A DNA stretch of 64,000 bases from Kordia aestuariivivens (lineage in GTDB: Bacteria > Bacteroidota > Bacteroidia > Flavobacteriales > Flavobacteriaceae): assembly GCF_014397005.1 (NCBI RefSeq), contig NZ_JACGWS010000004.1, positions 310,001 through 374,000 of the forward strand. The letters are read 5' to 3'. The position numbers and the translations under genes were made by a program. The notes under the pieces are model-generated. The model was not told the origin of the DNA, did no database searches, and saw nothing but the letters and a program-made list of their open reading frames with translations. Below, in pieces: positions 18,042 to 24,899 of this stretch. Position 1 is the first letter of the stretch. The number at the start of each line of letters is the position of its first letter.

Positions 18042-18665
18042 ATGAAAAAATATATTTTTCTCCTTGTCGGAATGATCATTTGTGCGTGTGCAACTTCTAA
18101 AAAGACTGCAAAGCCAAAATTACCACCAATGGTAACTTGTGCCGAAAATGCCAAAATTTATGATCGTGATAGTGAATTTGAAATAAATAAACTTACAACA
18201 TTAGATAGTTTATCATATACAACTACCTATACGCGAATGTACATGAATACCGATTCACTAGAGAGGAATGAAATCCGGTTTCGACTTGGAAAAGTATCAA
18301 CGCGAGTTGTGGCAAAATTGTTTCCAGAAATAGAATTTACAGATGCATCAATTTCTTTAAACAAAACCTATAATGATATTTTACTTTCTACCAATAGAAT
18401 TAAAAAAGGAGGAGCTACTCGTGAATATTTTGAGAAATTAATAGTTCCGAGTACAAAAAGTAATTTACAGTTATTTGTTGAATTAAAAAATGGAACAGGT
18501 GATGGCATATTTGTGAATCATGTTTCTATTTTTGTTATTGATATAAAAAACTATGAATTAAAATATTACGATTACATTCTTTATAAATGTGATCCAAGAG
18601 ACGAAATAATGTTTATGAAAACCTTGTATTATGGCTTAAATAAACTCAAAAAAAGTATTGAATAA
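18042..18665 (+). CDS. Lipoprotein of unknown function
   Basis: 207 residues with a lipoprotein signal (ICAC lipobox, cysteine near residue 16), followed by a Lys/Pro linker. The rest alternates short beta strands with polar loops and has no motif I recognise. It ends 2 bases before the DUF3817 gene start, so the two are co-transcribed. Anchoring to the inner face of the outer membrane is likely; function is not known. Confidence 0.7.
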   Translation: MKKYIFLLVGMIICACATSKKTAKPKLPPMVTCAENAKIYDRDSEFEINKLTTLDSLSYTTTYTRMYMNTDSLERNEIRFRLGKVSTRVVAKLFPEIEFTDASISLNKTYNDILLSTNRIKKGGATREYFEKLIVPSTKSNLQLFVELKNGTGDGIFVNHVSIFVIDIKNYELKYYDYILYKCDPRDEIMFMKTLYYGLNKLKKSIE

Positions 18666-18667
18666 TT

Positions 18668-18970
18668 ATGGACGCAACTGTCACACAAACAAAGAATGTA
18701 AAACTATTTGGAAAACTAGCCATTTTTGAAGGCTATTCGTTTTTAGCACTTTTTATTACGATGCCGCTAAAATATTTTGCAGAAATGCCGATGCCCAATA
18801 AAATTGTTGGGATGATTCATGGCTTTCTATTTATTGCGTATGTAGTGTTTGCTATTATTGTAACGCTAGAACAAAAATGGACGTTGAAACGTTTTGCGCT
18901 ATTATTCATTGCTTCTCTGGTCCCTTTTGGAACTTTTTATATTGAGAAAAAGTACTTGAGAGCGAATTAG
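18668..18970 (+). CDS. DUF3817 family membrane protein
   Basis: 100 residues with three hydrophobic segments. The first conserved block, FGKLAIFEGYSFLALFITMPLK region (residues 15-35) with its glutamate, the MIHGFLFIAYV histidine helix (about 50-62) and the PFGTFYIEKKYL end are the DUF3817 pattern seen in small membrane proteins sometimes fused to transporters. Function unknown. It is translationally adjacent to the lipoprotein gene before it. Confidence 0.8.
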   Translation: MDATVTQTKNVKLFGKLAIFEGYSFLALFITMPLKYFAEMPMPNKIVGMIHGFLFIAYVVFAIIVTLEQKWTLKRFALLFIASLVPFGTFYIEKKYLRAN

Positions 18971-18976
18971 ATATTT

Positions 18977-19005
18977 GTATTGAGTATTGAGTATTGAGTA
19001 TTGAG
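18977..19005. repeat. Heptanucleotide tandem repeat GTATTGA x4
   Basis: Four exact copies of a 7-base unit just after the DUF3817 stop codon. One of several heptamer arrays in the window. Confidence 0.9.
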
Positions 19006-19112
19006 ATGTTAGTGATTCGTTTTAGAATTGCAATTTTATAGATTTTTTATTTTTTTGGGTAATGAATTTTCTTTATGATCCCTAGTAAGTATAAATCATA
19101 AAAAATCACATC

Positions 19113-19319
19113 ATGAGAAAAAAGAATCTTACATCGTTAGTGCTTAATAAAAAGTCAATTTCTAATATTAGTATCACTGGAGGAACATTTCGTACCAATG
19201 AATGTTACAGTGTTCAAATCTGTCACGTAGAACCAGATACAGAACATACTCTTGCACCTATTCCTGTACAGAATACTAATTATTCTGTTTGCGTTTGTCA
19301 TACAGATATTCTTTGCTAA
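19113..19319 (+). CDS. GG-leader precursor peptide 1 (class I lanthipeptide-like)
   Basis: 68 residues. The N-terminus MRKKNLTSLVLNKKSISN and the double glycine (ITGG, about 23-24) form the leader shared by at least eight peptides in the window, known in Flavobacteriia as lanthipeptide-type natural-product precursors. The core after GG has five cysteines and several Ser/Thr (NECYSVQICH, VCVCHTDILC), suited to thioether or disulfide crosslinks. It is the first of six in a row and has its own terminator with a TTCG loop. No modifying enzyme is nearby; secretion is presumed to depend on a GG peptidase-exporter encoded elsewhere. Confidence 0.7.
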   Translation: MRKKNLTSLVLNKKSISNISITGGTFRTNECYSVQICHVEPDTEHTLAPIPVQNTNYSVCVCHTDILC

Positions 19320-19328
19320 TATTATTCT

Positions 19329-19353
19329 AAGCGAACTTCGGTTCGTTTTTTTT
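19329..19353 (+). terminator. Terminator of GG peptide 1
   Basis: GCGAAC-TTCG-GTTCGT stem with UUCG loop and T8. Near-identical terminators follow other GG peptides at 20779 and 61397. Confidence 0.8.
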
Positions 19354-19474
19354 ACTCAATTTCATAAAACACAAACCTTTTACGTGTCATTTCACAGAAA
19401 TCATACATTCTGTACGAGCTACTTTTCACTCCTTTGATTTAGTTTTATACTATAAATTTTTAAAACTGAATATT

Positions 19475-19618
19475 ATGAAAAAAGCGAATTTTAAATCGTT
19501 AGAATTAAACAAAAGAGCCATTTCAAATCTAAAATTTGAAGAACTTAAAGGTGGTAAAAAAATCTTACCGACCTTAATAGTTCAATCGTGTATAGAAGCT
19601 TGTGACACTTATTTTTAA
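19475..19618 (+). CDS. GG-leader precursor peptide 2
   Basis: A 47-residue gene that is easily missed because of its size. Leader MKKANFKSLELNKRAISN, then LKFEELKGG, and a short core of 21 residues (KKILPTLIVQSCIEACDTYF) with two cysteines spaced C-x3-C. Same leader family as its neighbours. The start ATG follows an A/T-rich stretch typical of these genes. Followed by a strong 12-bp terminator. The GGTnTTnCC palindrome seen before several siblings is not clear here. Confidence 0.65.
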   Translation: MKKANFKSLELNKRAISNLKFEELKGGKKILPTLIVQSCIEACDTYF

Positions 19619-19641
19619 GAATAGGTGAACTTCTATTAGCC

Positions 19642-19670
19642 ATAGTCGGAAGATTTTTTCTTCCGACTAT
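19642..19670 (+). terminator. Terminator of GG peptide 2
   Basis: 12-bp perfect stem ATAGTCGGAAGA (19642-19653) with its complement (19659-19670), T5 loop, followed by TTGTGTTT. Confidence 0.8.
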
Positions 19671-19704
19671 TTGTGTTTCATAGATTGCTATTTTCATGTT
19701 AATT

Positions 19705-19718
19705 AAGGTTTTACCGTA
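19705..19718 (+). promoter_or_regulatory. Operator-like palindrome of GG peptide 3
   Basis: AAGGT-TTT-ACCGTA, the least symmetric of six related sites. It ends 53 bases before the start codon; a TACTTTTTTG box and ATCAAAACTTTATAT follow it. Confidence 0.55.
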
Positions 19719-19771
19719 GCTAGTTATTGATTTGTTTTCATACTTTTTTGATCTAATCAAAACTTTATATC

Positions 19772-19930
19772 ATGAAAAAAAAGAACTTAACATCATTAGT
19801 ATTGAACAGAAAGTTGATTTCAAACCTTAAATCTCCAATTGAAGTAGTTGGAGGAGGAAGAACAGTACATAACTGTTCAGATCTCTTAACTTGTCCTTTA
19901 GGAGGTTGTGTTGATTCATATAACTGCTAA
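19772..19930 (+). CDS. GG-leader precursor peptide 3
   Basis: 52 residues: leader MKKKNLTSLVLNRKLISN, then LKSPIEVVGGG and a core of about 24 residues with four cysteines (HNCSDLLTCPLGGCVDSYNC) and Ser/Thr residues. The gene has its own operator-like palindrome, -7 box and terminator, so it is a complete single-gene unit. Its leader is very close to peptides 1 and 4 and to the four at 61-63 kb, so all are paralogues. Product and activity unknown. Confidence 0.7.
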   Translation: MKKKNLTSLVLNRKLISNLKSPIEVVGGGRTVHNCSDLLTCPLGGCVDSYNC

Positions 19931-19950
19931 AAGTTTACACTACTTAAATC

Positions 19951-19978
19951 AAAAAGCGAACTGAAGTTTGCTTTTTTT
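19951..19978 (+). terminator. Terminator of GG peptide 3
   Basis: AAAAAGCGAAC (19951-19961), TGAA loop, GTTTGCTTTTT and further T. Confidence 0.8.
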
Positions 19979-19987
19979 GTATTAATA

Positions 19988-20001
19988 AAGGTTATACCGT
20001 A
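19988..20001 (+). promoter_or_regulatory. Operator-like palindrome of GG peptide 4
   Basis: AAGGT-TAT-ACCGTA, ending 52 bases before the start codon. The bases from here to the ATG are largely the same as before peptide 3 (TGATTTGTT, TTTTGATCTAATC, AAAACTTTATAT). Confidence 0.6.
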
Positions 20002-20053
20002 ACAGTTTACTGATTTGTTATTGTACATTTTGATCTAATCAAAACTTTATATT

Positions 20054-20185
20054 ATGAAAAAAAAGAATCTTAAATCATTAAAACTGAACAAAAAATCTAT
20101 TTCTATTTTAAAACCTGAAACGATAAAAGGAGGGCTAGTACCAGGACGCGCTTCAGACAGTCCTACATATTGCCAAACTTGTTAA
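20054..20185 (+). CDS. GG-leader precursor peptide 4
   Basis: 43 residues, one of the smallest in the set. Leader MKKKNLKSLKLNKKSISI, LKPETIKGG, and a 16-residue core (LVPGRASDSPTYCQTC) with two cysteines at the end and Ser/Thr residues. The upstream region is a near copy of that of peptide 3, so the two units arose by duplication of promoter plus leader with a diverging core. Own terminator. The minus-strand peptide at 61983 has an equally short core. Confidence 0.65.
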   Translation: MKKKNLKSLKLNKKSISILKPETIKGGLVPGRASDSPTYCQTC

Positions 20186-20195
20186 TTTAATTTCT

Positions 20196-20220
20196 ATAAC
20201 GCTCTTCGGAGCGTTATTTT
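20196..20220 (+). terminator. Terminator of GG peptide 4
   Basis: ATAACGCTC-TTCG-GAGCGTTAT perfect 9-bp stem with UUCG loop, then TTTT. Confidence 0.8.
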
Positions 20221-20240
20221 ATGTTTATCCAAATGTTAAT

Positions 20241-20255
20241 TACGGTCTTACCGTA
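20241..20255 (+). promoter_or_regulatory. Operator-like palindrome of GG peptide 5
   Basis: Perfect palindrome TACGGT-CTT-ACCGTA, ending 56 bases before the start at 20312. The best of the six sites, and placed before a peptide with the other leader type. Confidence 0.65.
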
Positions 20256-20311
20256 CATAATTAATGATTATTTATTTTACTTTTTATAATTATGAACCAA
20301 AACCCAGCATC

Positions 20312-20491
20312 ATGTTAAAAAGTATTTTAAATCTCGAAAATTTTCAACAACTAAGTAAAACACAACAAGCTAAAATTAATGGCGGCGGATTGTCACAATG
20401 TTGTAACCCAACATTCCGTTGTTGCAATTCTAATCCAGCTTATAATGGTAACAATTGTCAGTATCTTAATGGCACAAGATATTGTGTGTAA
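20312..20491 (+). CDS. GG-leader precursor peptide 5 (second leader family)
   Basis: 59 residues when started at ATG 20312 (an earlier ATG at 20264 would add 16 residues lacking leader features). Leader MLKSILNLENFQQLSKTQQA then KINGGG: this is the LNL..VQ.L.K.EQ..INGG type, different from the MKKKNL type. The core is cysteine-rich, with two CC pairs (LSQCCNPTF, FRCCNSNP) and two more cysteines, resembling small disulfide-rich bacteriocin-like peptides. It shares the palindromic operator with the other family. Confidence 0.68.
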   Translation: MLKSILNLENFQQLSKTQQAKINGGGLSQCCNPTFRCCNSNPAYNGNNCQYLNGTRYCV

Positions 20492-20586
20492 GTTGTGACT
20501 TAAATCAGCTAATTTATGTCAGCACCATTTTTTAAGGTCATTTATTTCTTTTTCATTTGATACATGTTTAACCAAAAAATTAAATC

Positions 20587-20772
20587 ATGAAAAAAAGTAT
20601 TTTAAATGTAAAAGGAGTTCAAGAACTCGACAAAAATGAGCAATCAAAAATCAACGGAGGAGTTTTCGGTATGCAATGTTATACGCATGCCGACTGCCAA
20701 ATTCTAAGTTCTCTACCAGGCATGGAGTATGAACGTTTCTTCTGTTATTGGGGATATTGCCAGATAGCTTAA
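20587..20772 (+). CDS. GG-leader precursor peptide 6 (second leader family)
   Basis: 61 residues. Leader MKKSILNVKGVQELDKNEQS then KINGG, the same type as peptide 5, and a core with cysteines in MQCYTHADCQ and FFCYWGYCQ, four in all and aromatic-rich. The palindromic operator found before peptides 3-5 is not evident in its 95-base upstream region, so it may be read through from peptide 5 or controlled differently. Followed by a UUCG terminator. Function unknown. Confidence 0.68.
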   Translation: MKKSILNVKGVQELDKNEQSKINGGVFGMQCYTHADCQILSSLPGMEYERFFCYWGYCQIA

Positions 20773-20778
20773 TTTCAT

Positions 20779-20803
20779 AGCGAACTTCGGTTCGCTTTTT
20801 TTA
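20779..20803 (+). terminator. Terminator of GG peptide 6
   Basis: AGCGAAC-TTCG-GTTCGCT stem followed by T7; same sequence as at 61397. Confidence 0.85.
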
Positions 20804-20805
20804 TG

Positions 20806-20940
20806 TTTTGAATTTGTCCTTTGATTTTCAAAACTAAAAAATCAAACTAAAAATAAAAAGACTCCGTTCTACAACGGAGTTAGTTCTACTTGTAGTTTTG
20901 AATTCGTCCTTTGGACTTTTCAAAACTGAGTTTCACTAAA
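20806..20940 (+). repeat. Dispersed intergenic repeat, copy B (with partial tandem copy)
   Basis: Hairpin ACTCCGTT-CTAC-AACGGAGT (20871-20890), then TAGTTCTACTT, a TTTTGAATTCGTCCTTTGGA variant, TTTTCAAAACTGAG and TTTCACTA. A partial copy (TTTTGAATTTGTCCTTTGAT) precedes it at about 20809. Most of the gap between the GG peptides and the Dph6-like gene is this repeat. Confidence 0.7.
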
Positions 20941-20941
20941 A

Positions 20942-20972
20942 TAAAAAGTCATCCAATTTCTTGAATGACTTT
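20942..20972. terminator. Bidirectional terminator-like hairpin
   Basis: AAAAAGTCAT and ATGACTTTTT arms around a short loop, with A and T runs on both flanks. It may serve the minus-strand Dph6-like gene. Confidence 0.6.
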
Positions 20973-21149
20973 TTCCTCAACCAACCTAATAACTGATATC
21001 CCACCTTCAGCTATGAAAAAATTGCACGAAACCATTCGTTTGGTTTCACAATCAAATATAGCGTGTGTATGTCTTAATTTGTTCTTAAGCAATTGCCAAA
21101 ACTTGATTAAAGTTTTCACAGGGAAACGTTAATTTTTAAGAGTTTTTGT

Positions 21150-21872
21150 TTATTTCGGAATCAAATCGCAGTACCAAAAAGCAGTATCCCAAGCAGAATC
21201 ATCTGAGGAACAGCTATCTTCATCTTTTTCAGAAGGTGAATATGTTTTTAACACTTTCTCACCGATAGAAAATGCTATTGGCGATGAAAAAATAGGACCA
21301 TCAAACACAAACGTATGGAATTCGCCGTTTTCACCACATGGATCTACCGTTGAAGGCAAATCGTTTATAAAACTTTCATCGATGATTCTACCCACAAAAG
21401 ATTCGTCGAGTAGTTTAGCATTTACACAAACGGTAATGGCTTTAAAACCTAGTGAGAGGAATTCTTTTAGCAACGTCTTAGTATTTTGCTTCCATAACGG
21501 AAAAACGCCTATAATGCTTATTTCTTTGAGTTTTTCTTCACGATAGTTGCGTAAGTCTTCTAAAAAAATATCGCCAAAAATTCCATATTGAAATCCTTCA
21601 TTTACGAGCGATTTAGTGGCTTTTCGCATTGCTTCATCATAATCTGACATAGAGACTTGCGCAGGAAAGTATATTTTTTGTAGTGGAATTTGCAAGCGTT
21701 CTACTTGAATATCTAATAATTCTTCTCGTAAACCGTGCATGGAAACACGCTCGTAATCTTTATTTACCGTCGTCACTAATTGTGTAACGCTGTATTCTTT
21801 TTGTTGTAAAATTTTATATAAAGCGAAGGCGGAATCTTTTCCAGTGCTCCAATTAAAATATGCTTTTTTCAT
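21150..21872 (-). CDS. Dph6-related ATP pyrophosphatase (diphthine-ammonia-ligase-like)
   Basis: 240 residues of the N-type ATP-PPase (adenine nucleotide alpha-hydrolase) fold. The PP-loop reads WSTGKDSAFALY (residues 8-19), and YGIFGDIFLEDLRNYRE (about 95-111) is the second conserved block of the MJ0570/Dph6 group. Bacteria do not make diphthamide, so the real substrate of bacterial members is unknown; an ATP-dependent amidation is the usual guess. Acidic, Ser/Asp-rich stretch near the C-terminus. Monocistronic. Confidence 0.78.
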   Translation of the reverse strand: MKKAYFNWSTGKDSAFALYKILQQKEYSVTQLVTTVNKDYERVSMHGLREELLDIQVERLQIPLQKIYFPAQVSMSDYDEAMRKATKSLVNEGFQYGIFGDIFLEDLRNYREEKLKEISIIGVFPLWKQNTKTLLKEFLSLGFKAITVCVNAKLLDESFVGRIIDESFINDLPSTVDPCGENGEFHTFVFDGPIFSSPIAFSIGEKVLKTYSPSEKDEDSCSSDDSAWDTAFWYCDLIPK

Positions 21873-21965
21873 CTGTGATTTTTTATTTTATTATTTGGTC
21901 AGATGCAATTCGCAAACGAACACTTTGGTAAGTATTGACAAATTGATATAGCTCATTTTATAAAT

Positions 21966-22385
21966 TTAAGAGATGAAACTTTGTAATGCCAATTGATAAC
22001 TTTGCATTCCAAAACCTAAGATTACACCTTTTGCATGCGCCGAAATATACGATTGATGCCTGAATGTTTCTCTGCCAAACGTATTGGAAATGTGCACTTC
22101 TACAACTGGCGTAGAGATTGCTTTGACTGCATCGCCAATTCCGATAGAAGTATGCGTATATGCGCCTGCATTTAAGATAATACCATCATATTCAAAACCA
22201 ACTTCTTGTAGCTTATTGATCAATTCGCCTTCTACATTCGATTGATAGTAACTTAAATTCACAGTTGGGAATTGTTTTTGCAATGCTTTGAAATAATCTT
22301 CAAACGTAGCACTTCCGTAAATTTCTGGTTCACGTTTTCCGAGCAGATTCAAGTTAGGTCCATTGATAATGATGATTTTTTTCAT
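21966..22385 (-). CDS. aroQ: Type II 3-dehydroquinate dehydratase
   Basis: Third step of the shikimate pathway (3-dehydroquinate to 3-dehydroshikimate), a small dodecameric enzyme. Start at ATG 22385 gives 139 residues beginning MKKIIIINGPNLNLLGKREP, which is the family N-terminus. An earlier in-frame ATG (22412) would start inside the terminator of the preceding gene. Key residues visible: the lid arginine/tyrosine region GKREPEIYGS, NAGAYTHTSIGIGDA with the catalytic-site asparagine, and VEVHISN with the histidine. Complete. Confidence 0.95.
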   Translation of the reverse strand: MKKIIIINGPNLNLLGKREPEIYGSATFEDYFKALQKQFPTVNLSYYQSNVEGELINKLQEVGFEYDGIILNAGAYTHTSIGIGDAVKAISTPVVEVHISNTFGRETFRHQSYISAHAKGVILGFGMQSYQLALQSFIS

Positions 22386-22408
22386 AGAAGTAAAGATATT
22401 AAAAAACA

Positions 22409-22440
22409 ACAAAGGTTTTTCAATTGTGAAAAACCTTTGT
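22409..22440 (-). terminator. Terminator of the 22469 barrel gene
   Basis: 14-bp perfect stem: ACAAAGGTTTTTCA (22409-22422) with 22427-22440. On the minus strand it is followed by a T-rich run before aroQ. Confidence 0.85.
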
Positions 22441-22468
22441 ATATAATAAAATTTATTTTTTTATGATA

Positions 22469-23053
22469 CTATAAAAATAAAGAAAACCCTAAACCAACAG
22501 CTATGCTAGAATTTTTACTTACTAAATCACTATTTTCTTTGTTCTTCTGATTCGTATTTAAGTATAGTACTGAGAAATCAATAGATAATGATTGGTTTAC
22601 AAAATAAGCCAAACCACCTTTTCCTCTAAGTGCTAAACCATTAGATTTTAAAGAGTCATCATCTCCGCTACTTGTAGAAATTAATCCTGCACCTAAACCT
22701 ACAAATGGTTTAAATTTATCACCGGCTTCAAAATAATAAGTTCCTCCAAGAATTGAACTAAAAGAAGAAGTTGTAACATCTGTAGTTCCATTATCATTGT
22801 TAGCAGAAGCAAATGATAAATCTAATCCTACAGCTAGATTATTGATCACGAAGTAACCAACACTAGGTGTAAGGGAAAAAATAGAACCCTTAGTGTCATC
22901 ACTTATTTCTTCTCCATCAAATTCTAATGTAAGATTGGTAGTAGCATAAGAAATAGAGGTTGATCCAGAAATTACCCATTTCCCTTTTTCTGTTTGTGCA
23001 TTTACTGTATAACTCAAAAATGCAATAGCAACAAATAGTAATAATTTTTTCAT
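22469..23053 (-). CDS. Small outer-membrane beta-barrel protein A
   Basis: 194 residues with a signal peptide (MKKLLLFVAIAFLSYTVNAQ) and alternating amphipathic strands ending in phenylalanine-containing SLFL, the pattern of OmpA/OmpW-like eight-stranded barrels (outer membrane beta-barrel domain). The phrases SVGYFVINNLAVGLDLSF and YYFEAGDKFKPFVGLGAG are typical of this Bacteroidetes group. Function unknown. One of three such genes in a row, each with its own terminator, so independently transcribed. Confidence 0.82.
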   Translation of the reverse strand: MKKLLLFVAIAFLSYTVNAQTEKGKWVISGSTSISYATTNLTLEFDGEEISDDTKGSIFSLTPSVGYFVINNLAVGLDLSFASANNDNGTTDVTTSSFSSILGGTYYFEAGDKFKPFVGLGAGLISTSSGDDDSLKSNGLALRGKGGLAYFVNQSLSIDFSVLYLNTNQKNKENSDLVSKNSSIAVGLGFSLFL

Positions 23054-23200
23054 AATTTATGTTTATTTAATGTTCCACAAATATAGATTTACAATTGAAG
23101 ATATCCAAGGGGAAAACTCCCCTTTATTCAGTATGGAAATATTGAAAAAAATAAACTTAATTTGGAGGGCTGATTTTCAGTTTGTTATTATTTATAATAA

Positions 23201-23231
23201 AAAAAAAGGAAGCTAAATTAGCTTCCTTTTT
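23201..23231 (-). terminator. Terminator of the 23253 barrel gene
   Basis: GGAAGC (23208-23213), TAAATTA loop, GCTTCC (23221-23226), flanked by A and T runs. Confidence 0.85.
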
Positions 23232-23252
23232 CATGTATGTTATATGTGAGTT

Positions 23253-23732
23253 TTATAATCCGAACTCTACTCCTAAAGCAATAGTACTCCAATCTCCGTC
23301 GTTAGAAATTCCTGTATAAGAAAGGTTAATTCCAACTTTTTCAGAAAAGTTGTATCCAACTTTTGGTCTGTAGTAAAATCCACCTTCGTTACCATCATTG
23401 ATTCCGATTGCATATCCTAGGTCAGCTCCTAAAAAGAAATCGCTAGATACATTGTAACGAGCAGCACCAGCAATTGGTAAAAACTGAACGTTATCTGCAC
23501 CTTCAAATTCATCTTTGATAAAAGCGTTTGTGAATCCTGAAGCAACTCCAACATCAAATTTCTCTGATACATCCCATAAGTATGCAACATCTAAACCAAT
23601 ACTGAAACTTGAAACATCTCCAGCGTCACCAATTGGTAAAGCACCGTTAAGTCCAACTTTAAAATCTCCGTTTTGCGCATTCATTGTGAATCCAAATAAG
23701 GCAACAACTGCTACTAAAATAATTTTTTTCAT
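23253..23732 (-). CDS. Small outer-membrane beta-barrel protein B
   Basis: 159 residues: signal peptide MKKIILVAVVALFGFTMNAQ, then short repeated barrel strands (FKVGLNGALPIGDA, VAYLWDVSEKFDVGVASGF, FLGADLGYAIGINDG) and an aromatic end VEFGL. Compared with its neighbours it lacks the long variable loops, so it is probably an eight-stranded barrel. Upstream lies a perfect GTTAACA/TGTTAAC inverted repeat that may be an operator. Confidence 0.82.
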   Translation of the reverse strand: MKKIILVAVVALFGFTMNAQNGDFKVGLNGALPIGDAGDVSSFSIGLDVAYLWDVSEKFDVGVASGFTNAFIKDEFEGADNVQFLPIAGAARYNVSSDFFLGADLGYAIGINDGNEGGFYYRPKVGYNFSEKVGINLSYTGISNDGDWSTIALGVEFGL

Positions 23733-23782
23733 CTTGAATAGTTTTTTAATTAATTCAAGTACAAAAGAACTAATTTTTAGAA

Positions 23783-23802
23783 GTTAACATATATTTGTTA
23801 AC
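23783..23802. promoter_or_regulatory. Inverted repeat upstream of barrel B
   Basis: GTTAACA-tatatt-TGTTAAC, a perfect 7-bp inverted repeat, 51 bases before the gene's start. The rest of the 350-base gap up to 24080 shows no gene; it holds the terminator of the next barrel gene. Confidence 0.45.
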
Positions 23803-24023
23803 TAATTATTAACACTATTAGCCTCCGTATTATTTACAACAATCTGATTATCAATCGCTTGTTTCTCAATAAGATTTACCCAAAAAGTCACCTTTTCCTT
23901 ATAAAATAGACATCTACACTTAAAGATTTCCATCATTTTTTGAAAATTTAGCGCGGTTTATCAGAGAATATGATCGTAAATTACTCACGTGATATTGGGA
24001 AATTAACACAGCAGCTTTTAAAC

Positions 24024-24053
24024 AAAAAAAGGGAAAGCATAGCTTCCCCTTTT
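24024..24053 (-). terminator. Terminator of the 24081 barrel gene
   Basis: Stem GGGAAAGC (24031-24038) with GCTTCCCC, one mismatch, followed on the minus strand by T7. Confidence 0.8.
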
Positions 24054-24080
24054 GATATATTTATGTGTCTTAAAAATTTC

Positions 24081-24623
24081 TTATAAGAAAATATTGAATC
24101 CAATATTGATTCCGAATACATTAAAGTCTCCGTCACCTGCGTCTTCGTTTATTCCTAATCCATAACGTAAACCTGGCTCAATACTTACATTGTCAGCAAC
24201 AAACCAAGCGTAACCAGCCTGAATTCCTACCCATAATGGAGAAACACTATTTCCACTAGCTCCGTTTAAATCTAATCCTACTGGGAATTGACTTGCGATA
24301 TAGTACTTTCCACCAACTTTCCAGTTGAATGTTCCGTCTAAACCAGATACTCCTGAATCAGAATATCCAAGACCAGCTTTTACAGCTAAATCGTCCATAA
24401 CAAAGTACCCAGCTTCAGCTCCAACTGCCCAAGCAGTATTTCCATCTATAGAGCGTAAAGCAAATGCAGTGTTAGACGTTGAAGATTCTCCAAAACCAGT
24501 GTTTGCTTCTACAAACCAAGTTCCATTTGATGTTGCACTTCCTGATGACTTATCATCATCTTGTGCGTTTGCTGTAAAAGCAAATCCGAAAACTGCAACA
24601 GCTGCTAAAATAATTTTTTTCAT
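24081..24623 (-). CDS. Small outer-membrane beta-barrel protein C
   Basis: 180 residues: signal peptide MKKIILAAVAVFGFAFTANA, a short Asp/Ser-rich segment, and barrel strands such as AEAGYFVMDDLAVKAGLGYS, KVGGKYYIASQFPVGLDLN and FGINIGFNIFL. Same group as proteins A and B (porin-like outer membrane beta-barrel). The three proteins share their signal peptides more than their barrels, suggesting old duplications. Confidence 0.82.
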   Translation of the reverse strand: MKKIILAAVAVFGFAFTANAQDDDKSSGSATSNGTWFVEANTGFGESSTSNTAFALRSIDGNTAWAVGAEAGYFVMDDLAVKAGLGYSDSGVSGLDGTFNWKVGGKYYIASQFPVGLDLNGASGNSVSPLWVGIQAGYAWFVADNVSIEPGLRYGLGINEDAGDGDFNVFGINIGFNIFL

Positions 24624-24888
24624 AATGGTATGTTTTTATAATTGTTGATGAGCAAATATATATACAATATATATGCTACAAAAGGGGAAAATTCCCCTTT
24701 TTTCCTTTGTTCATCATTGCTAGCATTAAATCATTAAAAGAGAAACTTGTCAAAAACTGCTAACTCCTTCATATAAAAAGCATCATAATCGCAATAGAAA
24801 CACACTTTTTCTCGTACTCTTATATAGATTCTTTATCATGAAATTCCTCTATTTTAATATTTTACGAACTCTTTTCCTTGTTTCTTAC

Positions 24889-24896
24889 TACATTTG
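24889..24896 (+). promoter_or_regulatory. TACATTTG box abutting the xerD start
   Basis: Matches the -7 consensus TAnnTTTG and ends 3 bases before the ATG. If used, the transcript would be nearly leaderless. Could be chance. Confidence 0.3.
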
Positions 24897-24899
24897 AAT

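Noticed and set aside
21014-21133. Short ORF (39 codons, MKKLHETIRLVSQS...) before the Dph6-like gene
   Set aside because: No GG site, signal peptide or conserved pattern; probably chance in an intergenic region with a terminator hairpin.
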